Below are positions 17,862 to 26,323 of a stretch of 64,000 bases of DNA, piece after piece; position 1 is the first letter of the stretch; the number at the start of each line of letters is the position of its first letter. A model generated the notes under the pieces. The model was given only the letters and a program-made list of their open reading frames with translations. It did not search any database and was not told the origin of the DNA. The translations under genes were made by a program, and so were the position numbers. This stretch comes from Actinacidiphila glaucinigra (GTDB taxonomy: Bacteria > Actinomycetota > Actinomycetes > Streptomycetales > Streptomycetaceae). Location of the stretch: the NCBI RefSeq assembly GCF_900188405.1, contig NZ_FZOF01000005.1, positions 372,001-436,000 of the forward strand. The letters are read 5' to 3'.

Positions 17862-17962
17862 GACGATCCCCTCGGCGGGTGCGGGTGACACGTGCGCGTG
17901 CAAGGCGTGCAGGTGGAGCCGGTGGTGCCGTGGTGCCGGTGGAGCCTTGGCCGGTGGGGGGA

Positions 17963-19153
17963 TCAGGCCGGGGAGAACACGTGGTCGCTGATGAGCCGGG
18001 CCGCGCCGATCACGCCGGCGGTGGGGCCCAGTTCACCCAGGACGATGGGCAGGTTGCCGGTCGCGAGCGGCAGCGACTGGCGGTAGACCTGACTGCGGAT
18101 GCTGGCGAGCAGCGTGTGGCCGAGACCGGTGACGCCGCCGCCGATCACCACCAGTGCGGGGTTGAAGAAGCTGACGAGTCCGGCGATGACCTGCCCGACG
18201 CGGTTGCCCCCCTCGCGGATGAGTTCCAGTGCCGCCGCGTCGCCGACCGCGGCCGCCGCGGCGACGTCGACGGCGGAGAGCTGCCCGGCCGCCTCGAGCC
18301 GGGCGGCGAGGGCCGGGGACCGCCCCGACCTGGCCGCCTCCAGGGCGTCCTGGGTGAGCGCGGCGCCGCTGAAGTGGGCTTCCAGGCAGCCCTTGTTGCC
18401 GCAGGCGCAGGCGCGTCCGTCGGCCTCGACCCGGATGTGGCCGATGTCGCCGGCGCTGCCCGTCACACCGCGGTGCACCTCACCGCCGACGACGATGCCG
18501 CAGCCGATACCGGTGCCGATCTTGACGCAGAGGAAGTCGCCGACGGAGCGGGCGACCCCGGCGTGCTGCTCCCCCATGGCCATCAGGTTCACGTCGTTGT
18601 CGACCATGACGGGGCAGCCCAGTTCCTGGCTGAGCGCCTCGCGGACCGGGAAGCCGTCCCAGCCCGGCATGATCGGCGGGGCGACGGGGACGCCCTCGGG
18701 GAAGCGCACCGGCCCCGGCACCCCGATGCCCGCCCCGTCGAAGCCCTCGGCGAGGCCGGCGGCCCGCAGTTTGGCGGCCATCTCCAGGATCCGCTCGAAG
18801 ACGGCGACCGGACCCTCACGGACGTCCATCGGGTGGTTGAGGTGGCCGAGCACCTCCAGCTCGGCGTTGGTGACCGCCACGTCGACCGAGGTGGCGCCGA
18901 TGTCGACGCCGAGGAAACGCAGGCCCGGTGCGAGCCTGATGTTGTGCGAACGCCGCCCGCCGCGCGAGGCGGCCAGGCCGTCCGCGACGACGAGGCCCGT
19001 CTCCAGCAGCCGGTCGACCTCGACGGCGAGCTTGGAACGGGACAGGTCGATCTGGTCCCCCATCTGGGCACGGGAGTTGGGTCCGCCGTCACGGAGCAGC
19101 CGCAGGAGCCGCGCCTGGTGCGCGTTGGCGGGTCGAGCTGTCATGCGTCTCAC
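17963..19153 (-). CDS. ROK family transcriptional regulator, proximal copy
   Basis: The 396-residue protein has an N-terminal winged helix (LLRLLRDGGPNSRAQMGDQI, then LSRSKLAVEVDRLLETGLV) and a ROK sugar-kinase-like domain (FLGVDIGATSVDVAV, GIGVPGPVRFPEGV, VMVDNDVNLMAMGEQ). The zinc motif CACGNKGCLEAH lies in the C-terminal half. ROK regulators release operators when they bind a sugar. The GTG start at good distance from GGGGAGGTGAG is preferred, with an ATG three codons later as the alternative. It is about 80% identical by eye to the next gene upstream and has the same length. It lies ahead of the ribose-type importer genes, which it probably controls. Confidence 0.9.
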   Translation of the reverse strand: MRRMTARPANAHQARLLRLLRDGGPNSRAQMGDQIDLSRSKLAVEVDRLLETGLVVADGLAASRGGRRSHNIRLAPGLRFLGVDIGATSVDVAVTNAELEVLGHLNHPMDVREGPVAVFERILEMAAKLRAAGLAEGFDGAGIGVPGPVRFPEGVPVAPPIMPGWDGFPVREALSQELGCPVMVDNDVNLMAMGEQHAGVARSVGDFLCVKIGTGIGCGIVVGGEVHRGVTGSAGDIGHIRVEADGRACACGNKGCLEAHFSGAALTQDALEAARSGRSPALAARLEAAGQLSAVDVAAAAAVGDAAALELIREGGNRVGQVIAGLVSFFNPALVVIGGGVTGLGHTLLASIRSQVYRQSLPLATGNLPIVLGELGPTAGVIGAARLISDHVFSPA

Positions 19154-19289
19154 GTGCCCCTCACCTCCCCCGGCCCTCGGCATGGGGATACCGGACCGGC
19201 ATCGGCCGGTCCCGCTCCGTCAGGCTTTCGATGGGAAAGTAGCAGCGCCCGCCCGGTGGGGGAAGAAGTTGCGCAGGAATCGACAAGGT

Positions 19290-19312
19290 CTTTTCCCGGT
19301 TCCAGGACAAAG
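19290..19312 (-). promoter_or_regulatory. Candidate operator upstream of the proximal ROK gene
   Basis: An 8-7-8 inverted repeat has CTTTTCCC, a 7-base spacer, then GGACAAAG (6 of 8 positions symmetrical). Its right half is identical to that of the element upstream of the multidomain exported gene. It lies about 140 bp before the GTG start of the ROK gene, in the gap separating the two ROK genes. Autoregulation by a ROK protein is the simplest reading. Confidence 0.5.
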
Positions 19313-19437
19313 TCTGGACGCGGGCCAACTCACCTGGCGTACAAGGGCCGTGGACGCCGCCGACACCGAACCCACGGCAACGGCACGGCGAACGGAGGGG
19401 AACGGCCGGGTACCGGCGGGCCGTGCCCGCCGGGGGA

Positions 19438-20628
19438 TCACACCGGCGAGAAGACGTGGTCGCTGATCAGGCGGGTGGCGCCGACCACTCCCGCGGTCGG
19501 GCCGAGTTCGCTGAGGACGATCGGCAGGTTGCCGGTGGCCAGCGGCAGCGACTGGCCGTACACCTGGCTGCGGATGCTCGCCAGGAGGGTGTGCCCCAGG
19601 CCGGTGAGTCCGCCGCCGATCACGACGAGTCCGGGGTTGAAGAAGCTCACCAGGCCGGCGATGACCTGCCCCGTGCGGTTGCCGCCCTGCCGGATGAGGT
19701 CGAGGGCCGCGCCGTCCCCGGCCGCCGCGGCGGCCGCCACGTCGGCGGAGGTCAGCGTCCCCGCCGCGGCCAGCCGGTCGGCGAGCGCCGCCGATCCGCC
19801 CGCGGCCGCCGTGGCGGCCGCGTCCCGGGACAGGGCGCTGCCGCCGAAGTAGGCCTCGAGGCAGCCGTGGTTGCCGCAGGCGCAGGAGAGCCCGCCCGGC
19901 ACCACCTGGATGTGCCCGATGTCCCCGGCGCTGCCGGTGACCCCGCGGTAGACCTGTCCGCCCACGACGATGCCGCAGCCGATCCCGGTCCCGATCTTGA
20001 CGAAGAGGAAGTCCCGCACGGAACGGGCGACCCCGGCGTGCTGCTCCCCCAGCGCCATCAGGTTCACGTCGTTGTCGACCAGGACGGGGCAGCCGAGTTC
20101 CTGGCTCATCGCCTCCCGGACGGGGAACCCGTCCCAGCCGGGCATGATCGGCGGGGCGACCGGCACGCCGTCGGGGAAGCGCACCGGCCCCGGCACCCCG
20201 ATCCCCGCGCCGTCGAAGCTCTCCGCGGCACCGGCCTCGCGCAGGTCGGCCGCCATCGCCAGTACCTGCTCGAACACCGCGACCGGTCCCTCGCGCACGT
20301 CGTACCGCGCGGCGCGGTGGCCGAGCACCTCCAACTCGGCGTTGGTGACCGCCACGTCGACCGAGGTGGCGCCGATGTCCACGCCCAGGAAGCGCAGCGA
20401 GGGGGCGAGGCGCACATTGTGGGAGGGCCGTCCGCCGCGGGAGGCGGCGAGTCCGTCGGGGACCACGAGACCCGTCTCCAGCAGGCGGTCGACCTCGACG
20501 GCCAGCTTGGACCGGGAGAGTTCCACCTGGTCGCCGAGCACGGCCCGCGACTGCGGGCCCGCGTCGCGCAGCAGGCGCAGCACCCGCGCCTGGTGCCCGT
20601 TCGCCGGACGGGCCGTCATCCGTCTCAC
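19438..20628 (-). CDS. ROK family transcriptional regulator, distal copy
   Basis: The 396-residue protein is a near-duplicate of the neighbouring ROK regulator. It has the same start (VRRMTARPAN), a winged helix with LSRSKLAVEVDRLLETGLV, GVDIGATSVDVAVTNAELEV, VLVDNDVNLMALGEQ and zinc motif CACGNHGCLEAYF. Differences cluster in the helix before the recognition helix (PQSRAVLGDQVE versus PNSRAQMGDQID), in the C-terminal variable segment and around the sugar site (VRDFLFVKIG versus VGDFLCVKIG). The GTG start has GAGGGAGAAG upstream. No transporter is immediately attached to this copy. It may be a recent duplicate with altered ligand or operator preference, or a co-regulator of the same locus. 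Confidence 0.9.
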   Translation of the reverse strand: MRRMTARPANGHQARVLRLLRDAGPQSRAVLGDQVELSRSKLAVEVDRLLETGLVVPDGLAASRGGRPSHNVRLAPSLRFLGVDIGATSVDVAVTNAELEVLGHRAARYDVREGPVAVFEQVLAMAADLREAGAAESFDGAGIGVPGPVRFPDGVPVAPPIMPGWDGFPVREAMSQELGCPVLVDNDVNLMALGEQHAGVARSVRDFLFVKIGTGIGCGIVVGGQVYRGVTGSAGDIGHIQVVPGGLSCACGNHGCLEAYFGGSALSRDAAATAAAGGSAALADRLAAAGTLTSADVAAAAAAGDGAALDLIRQGGNRTGQVIAGLVSFFNPGLVVIGGGLTGLGHTLLASIRSQVYGQSLPLATGNLPIVLSELGPTAGVVGATRLISDHVFSPV

Positions 20629-20870
20629 GTCGCGCTTCTCCCTCGCCGGTCACCCTCGGGTGCGTCTCGTCACCCTCCGGGCGGGGCCACGACTGGACCG
20701 GACCGTACCACCGGGGTGGGCGGGCGGGAAGAAACCGCCGAAAGGCACCCGGAGGCCGCCTCTCCGGGCGACCGGCGGGGCGCCGTTTGCGGGCGCCCAC
20801 CGCGTCCGGCAGGGTGCGGGGCGACAGCACGCGGCGCGGGCCCTCCGCGCCGGTGGAAGGGGGGTTCGTG

Positions 20871-21671
20871 ATGACGTGGTCCCGGATGACGGTGCTCCGC
20901 GACGGCGTACGGCTGGAGTGCCGGGACCGGCCCGGTCCGGGGCCGTCGGTGGTCCTGCTGCACGGCCTGGCCGGCCACGCGGGCGAGTGGGACGGCACCG
21001 CGCGGTGGCTGAGCCCGCGTCATCGCGTGGTCGCCGTGGACCAGCGGGGGCACGGCGCCTCCGAGCGGCGTCCCGGGGATGTCTCCCGGGCGGCCTATGT
21101 GGAGGACGCGGTGGCCGTCATCACCCGGTCGGGCACCGGGCCGGTGATCCTGGTCGGCCAGTCGCTCGGCGGCCACACCGCGATGCTGACGGCCGCGGCC
21201 CGCCCGGACCTGGTCCGCGCCCTGGTGCTGGTCGAGGCGGGACCCGGCGGACCGAACCCGGGCGTTCCCGCGGACATCGGGGCGTGGCTTGACTCCTGGC
21301 CGGTGCCCTTCCCCTCGGTGGAGTCCGCCGCCGCGTTCCTCGGCGGCGGCCCGGTCGGCAGGGGCTGGGCGGAGGGCCTGGAGCGGCGCGAGGACGGCTG
21401 GTGGCCGCGCTTCGACCGCGACGTCATGGTGGCGTCCCTGCGGGAGAACGCGGAGCGGGCCTTCTGGCAGGAGTGGGACGCGCTGCGGTGCCCGACGCTG
21501 GTCGTGCTCGCCGAGAAGGGGATCATCGGGGCCGAGGAGGCCGAGGAGATGTGCCGCCGGCAGCCGCGGGCGGTGGCCGTCGGCGTCCCCGGGGCGGGCC
21601 ACGACGTCCATCTGGAGCGCCCGGACGCACTGCGCCAGGCGATGTCGGCCTTCCTCGACTCGCTCGGCTGA
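20871..21671 (+). CDS. Alpha/beta hydrolase
   Basis: The 266-residue single-domain alpha/beta hydrolase has an oxyanion-hole HG in VVLLHGLAGHAGEWD, DQRGHGASER after strand 4, nucleophile elbow VGQSLGGH (Ser near residue 105) and catalytic His in GAGHDVHLE near the C-terminus. The ATG is supported by GGAAGGGGGG six bases upstream; an in-frame frame extends 28 codons further but has no ribosome site. It is divergent from the distal ROK gene and stands alone. Such proteins are esterases, lactonases or C-C hydrolases; the substrate is not predictable here. Confidence 0.88.
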   Translation: MTWSRMTVLRDGVRLECRDRPGPGPSVVLLHGLAGHAGEWDGTARWLSPRHRVVAVDQRGHGASERRPGDVSRAAYVEDAVAVITRSGTGPVILVGQSLGGHTAMLTAAARPDLVRALVLVEAGPGGPNPGVPADIGAWLDSWPVPFPSVESAAAFLGGGPVGRGWAEGLERREDGWWPRFDRDVMVASLRENAERAFWQEWDALRCPTLVVLAEKGIIGAEEAEEMCRRQPRAVAVGVPGAGHDVHLERPDALRQAMSAFLDSLG

Positions 21672-21722
21672 CGGACCGCCCGAAGGGAGCGTGCGACCCG
21701 GTGGGCCGTTCCGCGGCGCTAT

Positions 21723-21745
21723 AAGTATCATCCTGGATGCAAGTT
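21723..21745 (+). promoter_or_regulatory. NsrR-like operator upstream of the flavohemoglobin gene
   Basis: An 11-1-11 inverted repeat has AAGTATCATCC, then T, then GGATGCAAGTT (8 of 11 symmetrical). It matches the spacing and the AA...TT ends of NsrR sites, the nitric-oxide-sensing Fe-S repressor that controls flavohemoglobin genes in Streptomyces. It lies about 90 bp before the start codon. NsrR itself is not in the window. Confidence 0.5.
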
Positions 21746-21836
21746 AAACCGCTCGCGTCGTGCCGCCCTGCGCGGAACACGGCGCGACGCCGGTTCGCCG
21801 CGGCATGCCCGCACCACGTCCGAGTTGGGGAACCCC

Positions 21837-23033
21837 ATGCTGTCCGCGCGGTCCCGCGACCTGATCGCCGAGAGCCTGCCGTCGGTGGGCCCGGTCATCA
21901 CCGACATCACCCGGCACTTCTACCGGTCGCTCTTCGACGAGCACCCCGACCTGCTGCACCGCATGTTCAACCGGGGCAACCAGGCGAACGGCGAGCAGCA
22001 GAACGCCATCGCCTCCGCCCTCGTCGGCTTCGCGTCGCTGCTGGCGCACCGGCCCTACATACGGCCCGAGGACGTCGTGCGGCGCATCGCGCACAAGCAC
22101 GCCTCGGTGGGCGTCACACCGGAGCAGTACACGCTGGTGCACCGGTACCTGATGCGGGCCTTCTCCGACGTGCTCGGCGGCGCGCTCTCCCCCGAGGCCG
22201 CGGCGGCCTGGGACCAGGCGTACTGGCTCATGGCGAACGGCCTCGCGGGCAGCGAGCGGGAGCTGTACGCGTCGGTGGGCGCGGAACCGGGCGAGGCGTG
22301 GCGGTACTGGCAGGTCGTGCTGCGCACCGAGGAGGCCTTCGACGTCGTCTCCCTGCACCTGCAGCCGGTGGACGGCGCCGCGGCCGAGCCGTTCCAGGCC
22401 GGGCAGTACGTCACCATGGCCGCCGCGCTGCCCGACGGGGCGTTCCAGCTGCGCCAGTTCAGCCTGTCGTCGGCGCCGGCGGACCCCCTGTGGCGGGTCA
22501 CGGTGCGCAGGCACCGCGGCGACGCGGCGCGCCCGGCCGGAGAGGTGTCGACCTTCCTGCACGAGCACCTGGGGCTCGGAGCCGCCGTCCAGATGTCGCC
22601 GCCGTACGGCGAGGTGGTCCTGGACGACTCCGACGCCCCGCTGCTCCTCGCCTCCTCGGGCATCGGCGTGACACCGCTGGTCAGCATGCTGCGGCAGCTG
22701 AGCGCCACGGGCTCGCGCCGGCCGGTCACGGTGCTCCACCACGACCGCACCCCGTGGACGCATCCGCTGCGCTTCGAGGTGGAGGAGTGCGTGCGGCGGC
22801 TCGGCGGGCGGCTGCACCTCTGGTACGAGGACCCGGCGGGAGCACCGCCGCACGCCCGTCAGGGGGCGCCCGACCTGTCCCAGGTGGAGGTGGCACCCGG
22901 GACGCGCGCCTATCTGTGCGGCCCCACCTCGTTCACCAGGACACTGCGGCCCGGGCTGGTGCGGGCCGGCGTGGCTCCCGCGGCGATCCGCCACGAGGTG
23001 TTCGGTCCCGACATGTGGCACGCCCCGAGCTGA
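21837..23033 (+). CDS. hmp: Flavohemoglobin, nitric oxide dioxygenase
   Basis: The 398-residue protein joins a globin domain (about 1-140) with FAD and NAD(P)H reductase domains. Seen residues include distal Tyr29 in TRHFYRSLFDEHPDL, proximal His88 in IAHKHASVGV, the FAD motif RQFSLSSAP, the NAD-binding ASSGIGVTPLVSML, and a C-terminal GPTSFTRTL with EVFGPDMW. It oxidises NO to nitrate using O2 and NAD(P)H. The ATG at this position places the distal Tyr at 29, as in E. coli Hmp; a TTG four codons upstream is less likely. Probable NO-responsive control comes from the NsrR-like repeat upstream. Confidence 0.93.
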   Translation: MLSARSRDLIAESLPSVGPVITDITRHFYRSLFDEHPDLLHRMFNRGNQANGEQQNAIASALVGFASLLAHRPYIRPEDVVRRIAHKHASVGVTPEQYTLVHRYLMRAFSDVLGGALSPEAAAAWDQAYWLMANGLAGSERELYASVGAEPGEAWRYWQVVLRTEEAFDVVSLHLQPVDGAAAEPFQAGQYVTMAAALPDGAFQLRQFSLSSAPADPLWRVTVRRHRGDAARPAGEVSTFLHEHLGLGAAVQMSPPYGEVVLDDSDAPLLLASSGIGVTPLVSMLRQLSATGSRRPVTVLHHDRTPWTHPLRFEVEECVRRLGGRLHLWYEDPAGAPPHARQGAPDLSQVEVAPGTRAYLCGPTSFTRTLRPGLVRAGVAPAAIRHEVFGPDMWHAPS

Positions 23034-23168
23034 CCGCGGGACGCGCCGGAAGCCGCCGGATTCCGCGGTTCGGACCGCCCGGCGAAGGAACCCCCGACTC
23101 CCCTATGCTCGCCTACGATCCGACAACCTTCCCAACAGTTGATCCTTGAATCACCTCAGGAGATCGCC

Positions 23169-23606
23169 ATGCCCGAGACACCCGGATCCGGGAGCGCGGC
23201 CCCACAAGAGGTCGCCGAGGCGATGTACGACGCCATGCTGCGGTCCGACCGGGACACCCTGGCCGCCATCGCCTCCCCGGGGATCCGGATCCGGGTGACC
23301 GACGCACTGCCCGGCGGGGGCGCCGACCCCGGACTCGCCGGTTTCGCCGCGTTCTTCAAGAAGACGTTCCACATGATCGAGAGCCGCATCGAGACCGACC
23401 GGCTCTTCGAGGAGGGCGGCCAGGTCGTCGCCGTGGGACGGACACAGGGCGCGGGCCGCGGGACCGGCGGGCCCTTCGACTCCGCGGTCGTCCACGTCTT
23501 CACGGTCGAGGAGGGCAGGATCGTCGGGTTCGACGCCTACGGCGAGGCCGGGCCCAACGTCACGCCGATCGACGCACCGGCGCGCCGGACTGACACGGGC
23601 CCTTGA
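23169..23606 (+). CDS. SnoaL-like/NTF2-fold protein
   Basis: The 145-residue protein has the cone-shaped SnoaL/NTF2 pattern: an N-terminal helix (EVAEAMYDAMLRSDRDTLAAI), GFAAFFKKTFHMIESRIET, QVVAVGRTQGAG, and AVVHVFTVEEGRIVGFDAYGE. Members act as isomerases, hydrolases or ligand binders with few conserved residues. The ATG start is fixed by CAGGAG upstream (TCAGGAGATCGCC). It lies 135 bp downstream of the flavohemoglobin gene on the same strand and might be co-transcribed. Its role is unknown. Confidence 0.82.
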   Translation: MPETPGSGSAAPQEVAEAMYDAMLRSDRDTLAAIASPGIRIRVTDALPGGGADPGLAGFAAFFKKTFHMIESRIETDRLFEEGGQVVAVGRTQGAGRGTGGPFDSAVVHVFTVEEGRIVGFDAYGEAGPNVTPIDAPARRTDTGP

Positions 23607-23642
23607 TCGAGCGGGCGTTGACCGGCGGTGACGTCCGCGCCC

Positions 23643-24083
23643 CTACGCCGTCCAGCAGTACACGCGGTAGCCGCCCCGCCCGCCGATGCCGCGAGCCAGC
23701 CGGGCGAGACCGCCCAGGATCTCGGTCACGATCTCGTGGTCGAACACCTCCCCGTCCGCCGCCCGCTCCCGGATCCACGCTTCGCCGATCTCGGCGAGCC
23801 GGGACGCGTCGGCGGCGGCGAGTGCGTCCTGAAGGGCTCGGGAAACGGCGAGGACGACGGGGCCCTCCCAGTCGCCGGCCTCGGCGACGGCCTCGGGCAC
23901 ACCGGCGTCGACGAGTTCGCCGAAGCTCCGGCCGGTGACGATGCCCTCCCATTCGATCAGCGCTTCCTCGGCGTCGAAGTTGCCGTACTCCAGCGACTCG
24001 AAGGCCCTGCCGGGTCCGCCGGCCACGACCGAGGCCGCGGTCTCGTGACCCGGCGCCACGAAGAACTCGACGATGGTGCTCAC
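23643..24083 (-). CDS. Hypothetical protein
   Basis: The 146-residue acidic protein is not recognised. It opens MSTIVEFFVAPGHETAASVV and contains YGNFDAEEALIEWEGIVTGR. A helical middle (VVLAVSRALQDALAAADASRLAEIGEAW) and GLARLARGIGGRGGYRVYCW follow. Neither a signal nor a membrane segment is seen, and no catalytic motif stands out. The GTG start has only a weak upstream purine stretch. It faces the SnoaL-like gene tail to tail and lies 65 bp downstream of the next hypothetical gene on the same strand, so the two may be co-expressed. Confidence 0.7.
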   Translation of the reverse strand: MSTIVEFFVAPGHETAASVVAGGPGRAFESLEYGNFDAEEALIEWEGIVTGRSFGELVDAGVPEAVAEAGDWEGPVVLAVSRALQDALAAADASRLAEIGEAWIRERAADGEVFDHEIVTEILGGLARLARGIGGRGGYRVYCWTA

Positions 24084-24148
24084 CGGGCCATGGAGCCCGT
24101 TCGCCCGGCCCCGGTTCCATCCGGCCCGTCCGGGCGGCCCGGCGGTGA

Positions 24149-24841
24149 TCAGGACGCGTACACGGAGGCCAGCGGGTACCGGCCCGCGTCGAAGGCCTCC
24201 TGGCACACGGAGATCCCGAAGGCGATCTCCAGGCCCTTGAGGAACCGCTCCCGCCAGTCGGTGATCCAGCCGTCGTTCTCGAAGACCGGGCGCCCGTCGG
24301 CATGGCGGACCTCGGGACGGCATCCCGCGTCGTGCATCGCCCGGTTGAGGAAGGACATCTCCGGCACGTGGTCGAAGTAGTGCCCGCCGTCCGGTTCAGC
24401 GGCGCCGCCGAAGCGGCCGTGGATCTCGCCGCTCCACACCCGGCGCCCGTCCTCGAAGTAGGCCATGCAGTACATGCCCTTCGCGGCGATGTTGTAGAGG
24501 AGGACGGCCCGGCCCGTCCCCCGGGGCAGCGCGAAGTCCTCCCGGAAGTGGATCAGGTGGTCGAAGTTCCCGGCGAGGAAGGACCAGTCCCCCTCCTTCC
24601 CGTAGGCGGTGAGGCGGGGTTCGTCGGGGACCCGGATACGGGGGTGGGTCCTCTCGTGGACGGCCTTGGCCTCGGCGCCGACGGGCTCGGGGATCTCCCA
24701 GGGGACGGCGCCGAAGACCACCGCCAGGTCCTGCGGCGCGACGTGCTCCGCGAACACAAGACCGGCCTGCACCCCCAGGAGGGGGTCGTCGGAATCCGGC
24801 CAGCGCCCGCCGATCCACGCGATTCCATCGTCTGCTGCCAT
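24149..24841 (-). CDS. Hypothetical protein
   Basis: The 230-residue soluble protein is not recognised. It starts MAADDGIAWIGGRWPDSDDP and has many aromatic and acidic residues, including WSFLAGNFDHLIHFREDF, GMYCMAYFEDGRRVWSGEIHG and GHYFDHVPEMSFLNRAM. The composition and length resemble small Streptomyces proteins that sense or hydrolyse small ligands, but no family can be named with confidence. It has no signal peptide or membrane segment. Its neighbours are a WhiB-family gene upstream and a second hypothetical gene downstream. Confidence 0.75.
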   Translation of the reverse strand: MAADDGIAWIGGRWPDSDDPLLGVQAGLVFAEHVAPQDLAVVFGAVPWEIPEPVGAEAKAVHERTHPRIRVPDEPRLTAYGKEGDWSFLAGNFDHLIHFREDFALPRGTGRAVLLYNIAAKGMYCMAYFEDGRRVWSGEIHGRFGGAAEPDGGHYFDHVPEMSFLNRAMHDAGCRPEVRHADGRPVFENDGWITDWRERFLKGLEIAFGISVCQEAFDAGRYPLASVYAS

Positions 24842-24913
24842 GGCCGGTGACCGTAACAGCCCGGTCCGACAACGGTGTTGGGTCCCTGCCGCCTCCGGTG
24901 TGCGGCGGCGCGT

Positions 24914-25267
24914 TCAGGCCGAGGCCCGCTGCGGCCCGCGCTCGTAGGCCTGACGCGCCGTCCGCAGCAGGGTGCGCCAGGACGTGACGGTGGGACGGCG
25001 GCGCAGCAGCGCGCGGCGCTCACGCTCCGTCATACCGCCCCAGATCCCGAACTCGGTGCGGTTGTCGAGGGCGTCGGCCAGGCACTCGGTGCGCACGGGA
25101 CAACCGCCGCACACGGCCTTGACACGCTTCTGGGCGGCACCCTGGACGAACAGCACGTCCGGGTCCTCCATCCGGCACATGGCCTGCGCTCCCCAGTTCT
25201 CCACCCAGACGTCGGCCCCGCCGGCGACGCCCGTCGGCCCCGGCTCCCCCACCACGTCAAGATTCAT
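24914..25267 (-). CDS. WhiB-family iron-sulfur transcription factor, WblA-like
   Basis: The 117-residue protein has the four cysteines that bind a [4Fe-4S] cluster: Cys31 in AQAMCRMED and the CxxCxxxxxC-type set in KAVCGGCPVRTECL. The G[VI]WGG turn is FGIWGGMTERERRALLRRRP, followed by a basic C-terminal DNA/sigma contact region. The segment DPDVLFVQGAAQKRVKAVC and the C-terminal VTSWRTLLRTARQAYERG are characteristic of the WblA subgroup, which controls development and antibiotic production in Streptomyces. Whether it is the housekeeping WblA or a paralogue cannot be decided from this window. Confidence 0.92.
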   Translation of the reverse strand: MNLDVVGEPGPTGVAGGADVWVENWGAQAMCRMEDPDVLFVQGAAQKRVKAVCGGCPVRTECLADALDNRTEFGIWGGMTERERRALLRRRPTVTSWRTLLRTARQAYERGPQRASA

Positions 25268-25371
25268 CGGCGTCTCTCTCCCGCTCCGCCGCCCCGTCGC
25301 GCCTTCGCGCAGGGCTTCTCCTCTCGTCCCCGTGCCCTCAGTACGGACCGGGTGCGGAAACCGTTCAGCGG

Positions 25372-26247
25372 TCAGGCGGACGAGTCGGCGCAGGCGACCG
25401 CGATGCCGGCGAACTCCTCGAGCAGCGGGTCGTGCCGGCTGCCGTCCCAGGCCAGGAACACCCGGTTGGGGCCGATGTCCTCGATCTCGACATGGGCGAT
25501 GTCGGCGCGGGTGTAGTAGGTCGCGGTGGACAGCGGCAGCACGACGACGCCGCGGCCGGCGGCCACGCTCTCGAGCTTCTCCTCGACGGAACGGAAGCCC
25601 GGAACCGACGGCCGCCGCCGCGGGTCGGCGAGCTCCCGGGCGATGTCCCGCCACTCGGGCACGGCGGCGGGGTCCTGCAGGAGGTGCTCGCCGGCCAGGT
25701 CCGCGATACGGAGGGCGGGCTTGCCGGCGTAGGGGTGGTCCGCCGGCAGGACCGCGACGCGGGGTTCGGCGAGGAGGCTGCGGGTCGCCAGGCCCCGGGT
25801 GTCGACGGGCATCCTGACGTAGCCGACGTCGACGCGTCCGTCGAGGATCACCGCCGTCTGGTCGTCCCAGTTCGTCCTGACGACCTCGACCGACAGCTCC
25901 GGGTGCCGGCGGGAGAGCTCCCGCACGGCACCCGTGACGATCAGTCCGGGCATGAAGCCCACGGTGAAGGAGGCGCGGCCCCGGGCCGCGCGGGCGGCGC
26001 GCCGCCGGGTCGCGTCGGCGGCCGCCAGGAGCGGTCCGGCGTCGGCGAGGAGTTGCGCGCCGGCCGCGGTCAGCTCGGTGCTGCGGCGGTCGCGGGAGAA
26101 CAGCCGCACCGCGAGCTCGTCCTCCAGCGCCCTGATCTGCCGTGACAGCACGGGCTGCGCGATGTGCAGGCGCTCCGCCGCCCTGCCGAAGTGCAGTTCC
26201 TCGGCCACCGCGACGAAGTACCGCAGCTTGCGGAGATCGAGGTCCAC
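25372..26247 (-). CDS. LysR-family transcriptional regulator
   Basis: The 291-residue protein has the standard LysR helix-turn-helix at about residues 5-60 (RYFVAVAEELHFGRAAERLHIAQ, PVLSRQIRALEDELAVRLFSRDR). A two-lobed effector domain follows (FTVGFMPGLIVTGAVREL, DVGYVRMPVDTRGLATRSLL, VAAGRGVVVLPLSTA). The GTG start is chosen because GAGGAGGG lies five bases upstream; the frame is open further but without a ribosome site. It is immediately downstream of an NAD-dependent epimerase/dehydratase gene in the same orientation. It may regulate that gene, but the usual divergent LysR arrangement is absent. Confidence 0.9.
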   Translation of the reverse strand: MDLDLRKLRYFVAVAEELHFGRAAERLHIAQPVLSRQIRALEDELAVRLFSRDRRSTELTAAGAQLLADAGPLLAAADATRRRAARAARGRASFTVGFMPGLIVTGAVRELSRRHPELSVEVVRTNWDDQTAVILDGRVDVGYVRMPVDTRGLATRSLLAEPRVAVLPADHPYAGKPALRIADLAGEHLLQDPAAVPEWRDIARELADPRRRPSVPGFRSVEEKLESVAAGRGVVVLPLSTATYYTRADIAHVEIEDIGPNRVFLAWDGSRHDPLLEEFAGIAVACADSSA

Positions 26248-26323
26248 GGATCCCTCCTCGCATTCCCGCCGGGACGGACACATCCGAGCGTATCCGTCCG
26301 GGCCGCGCTTCTCAGCGGGGCGG

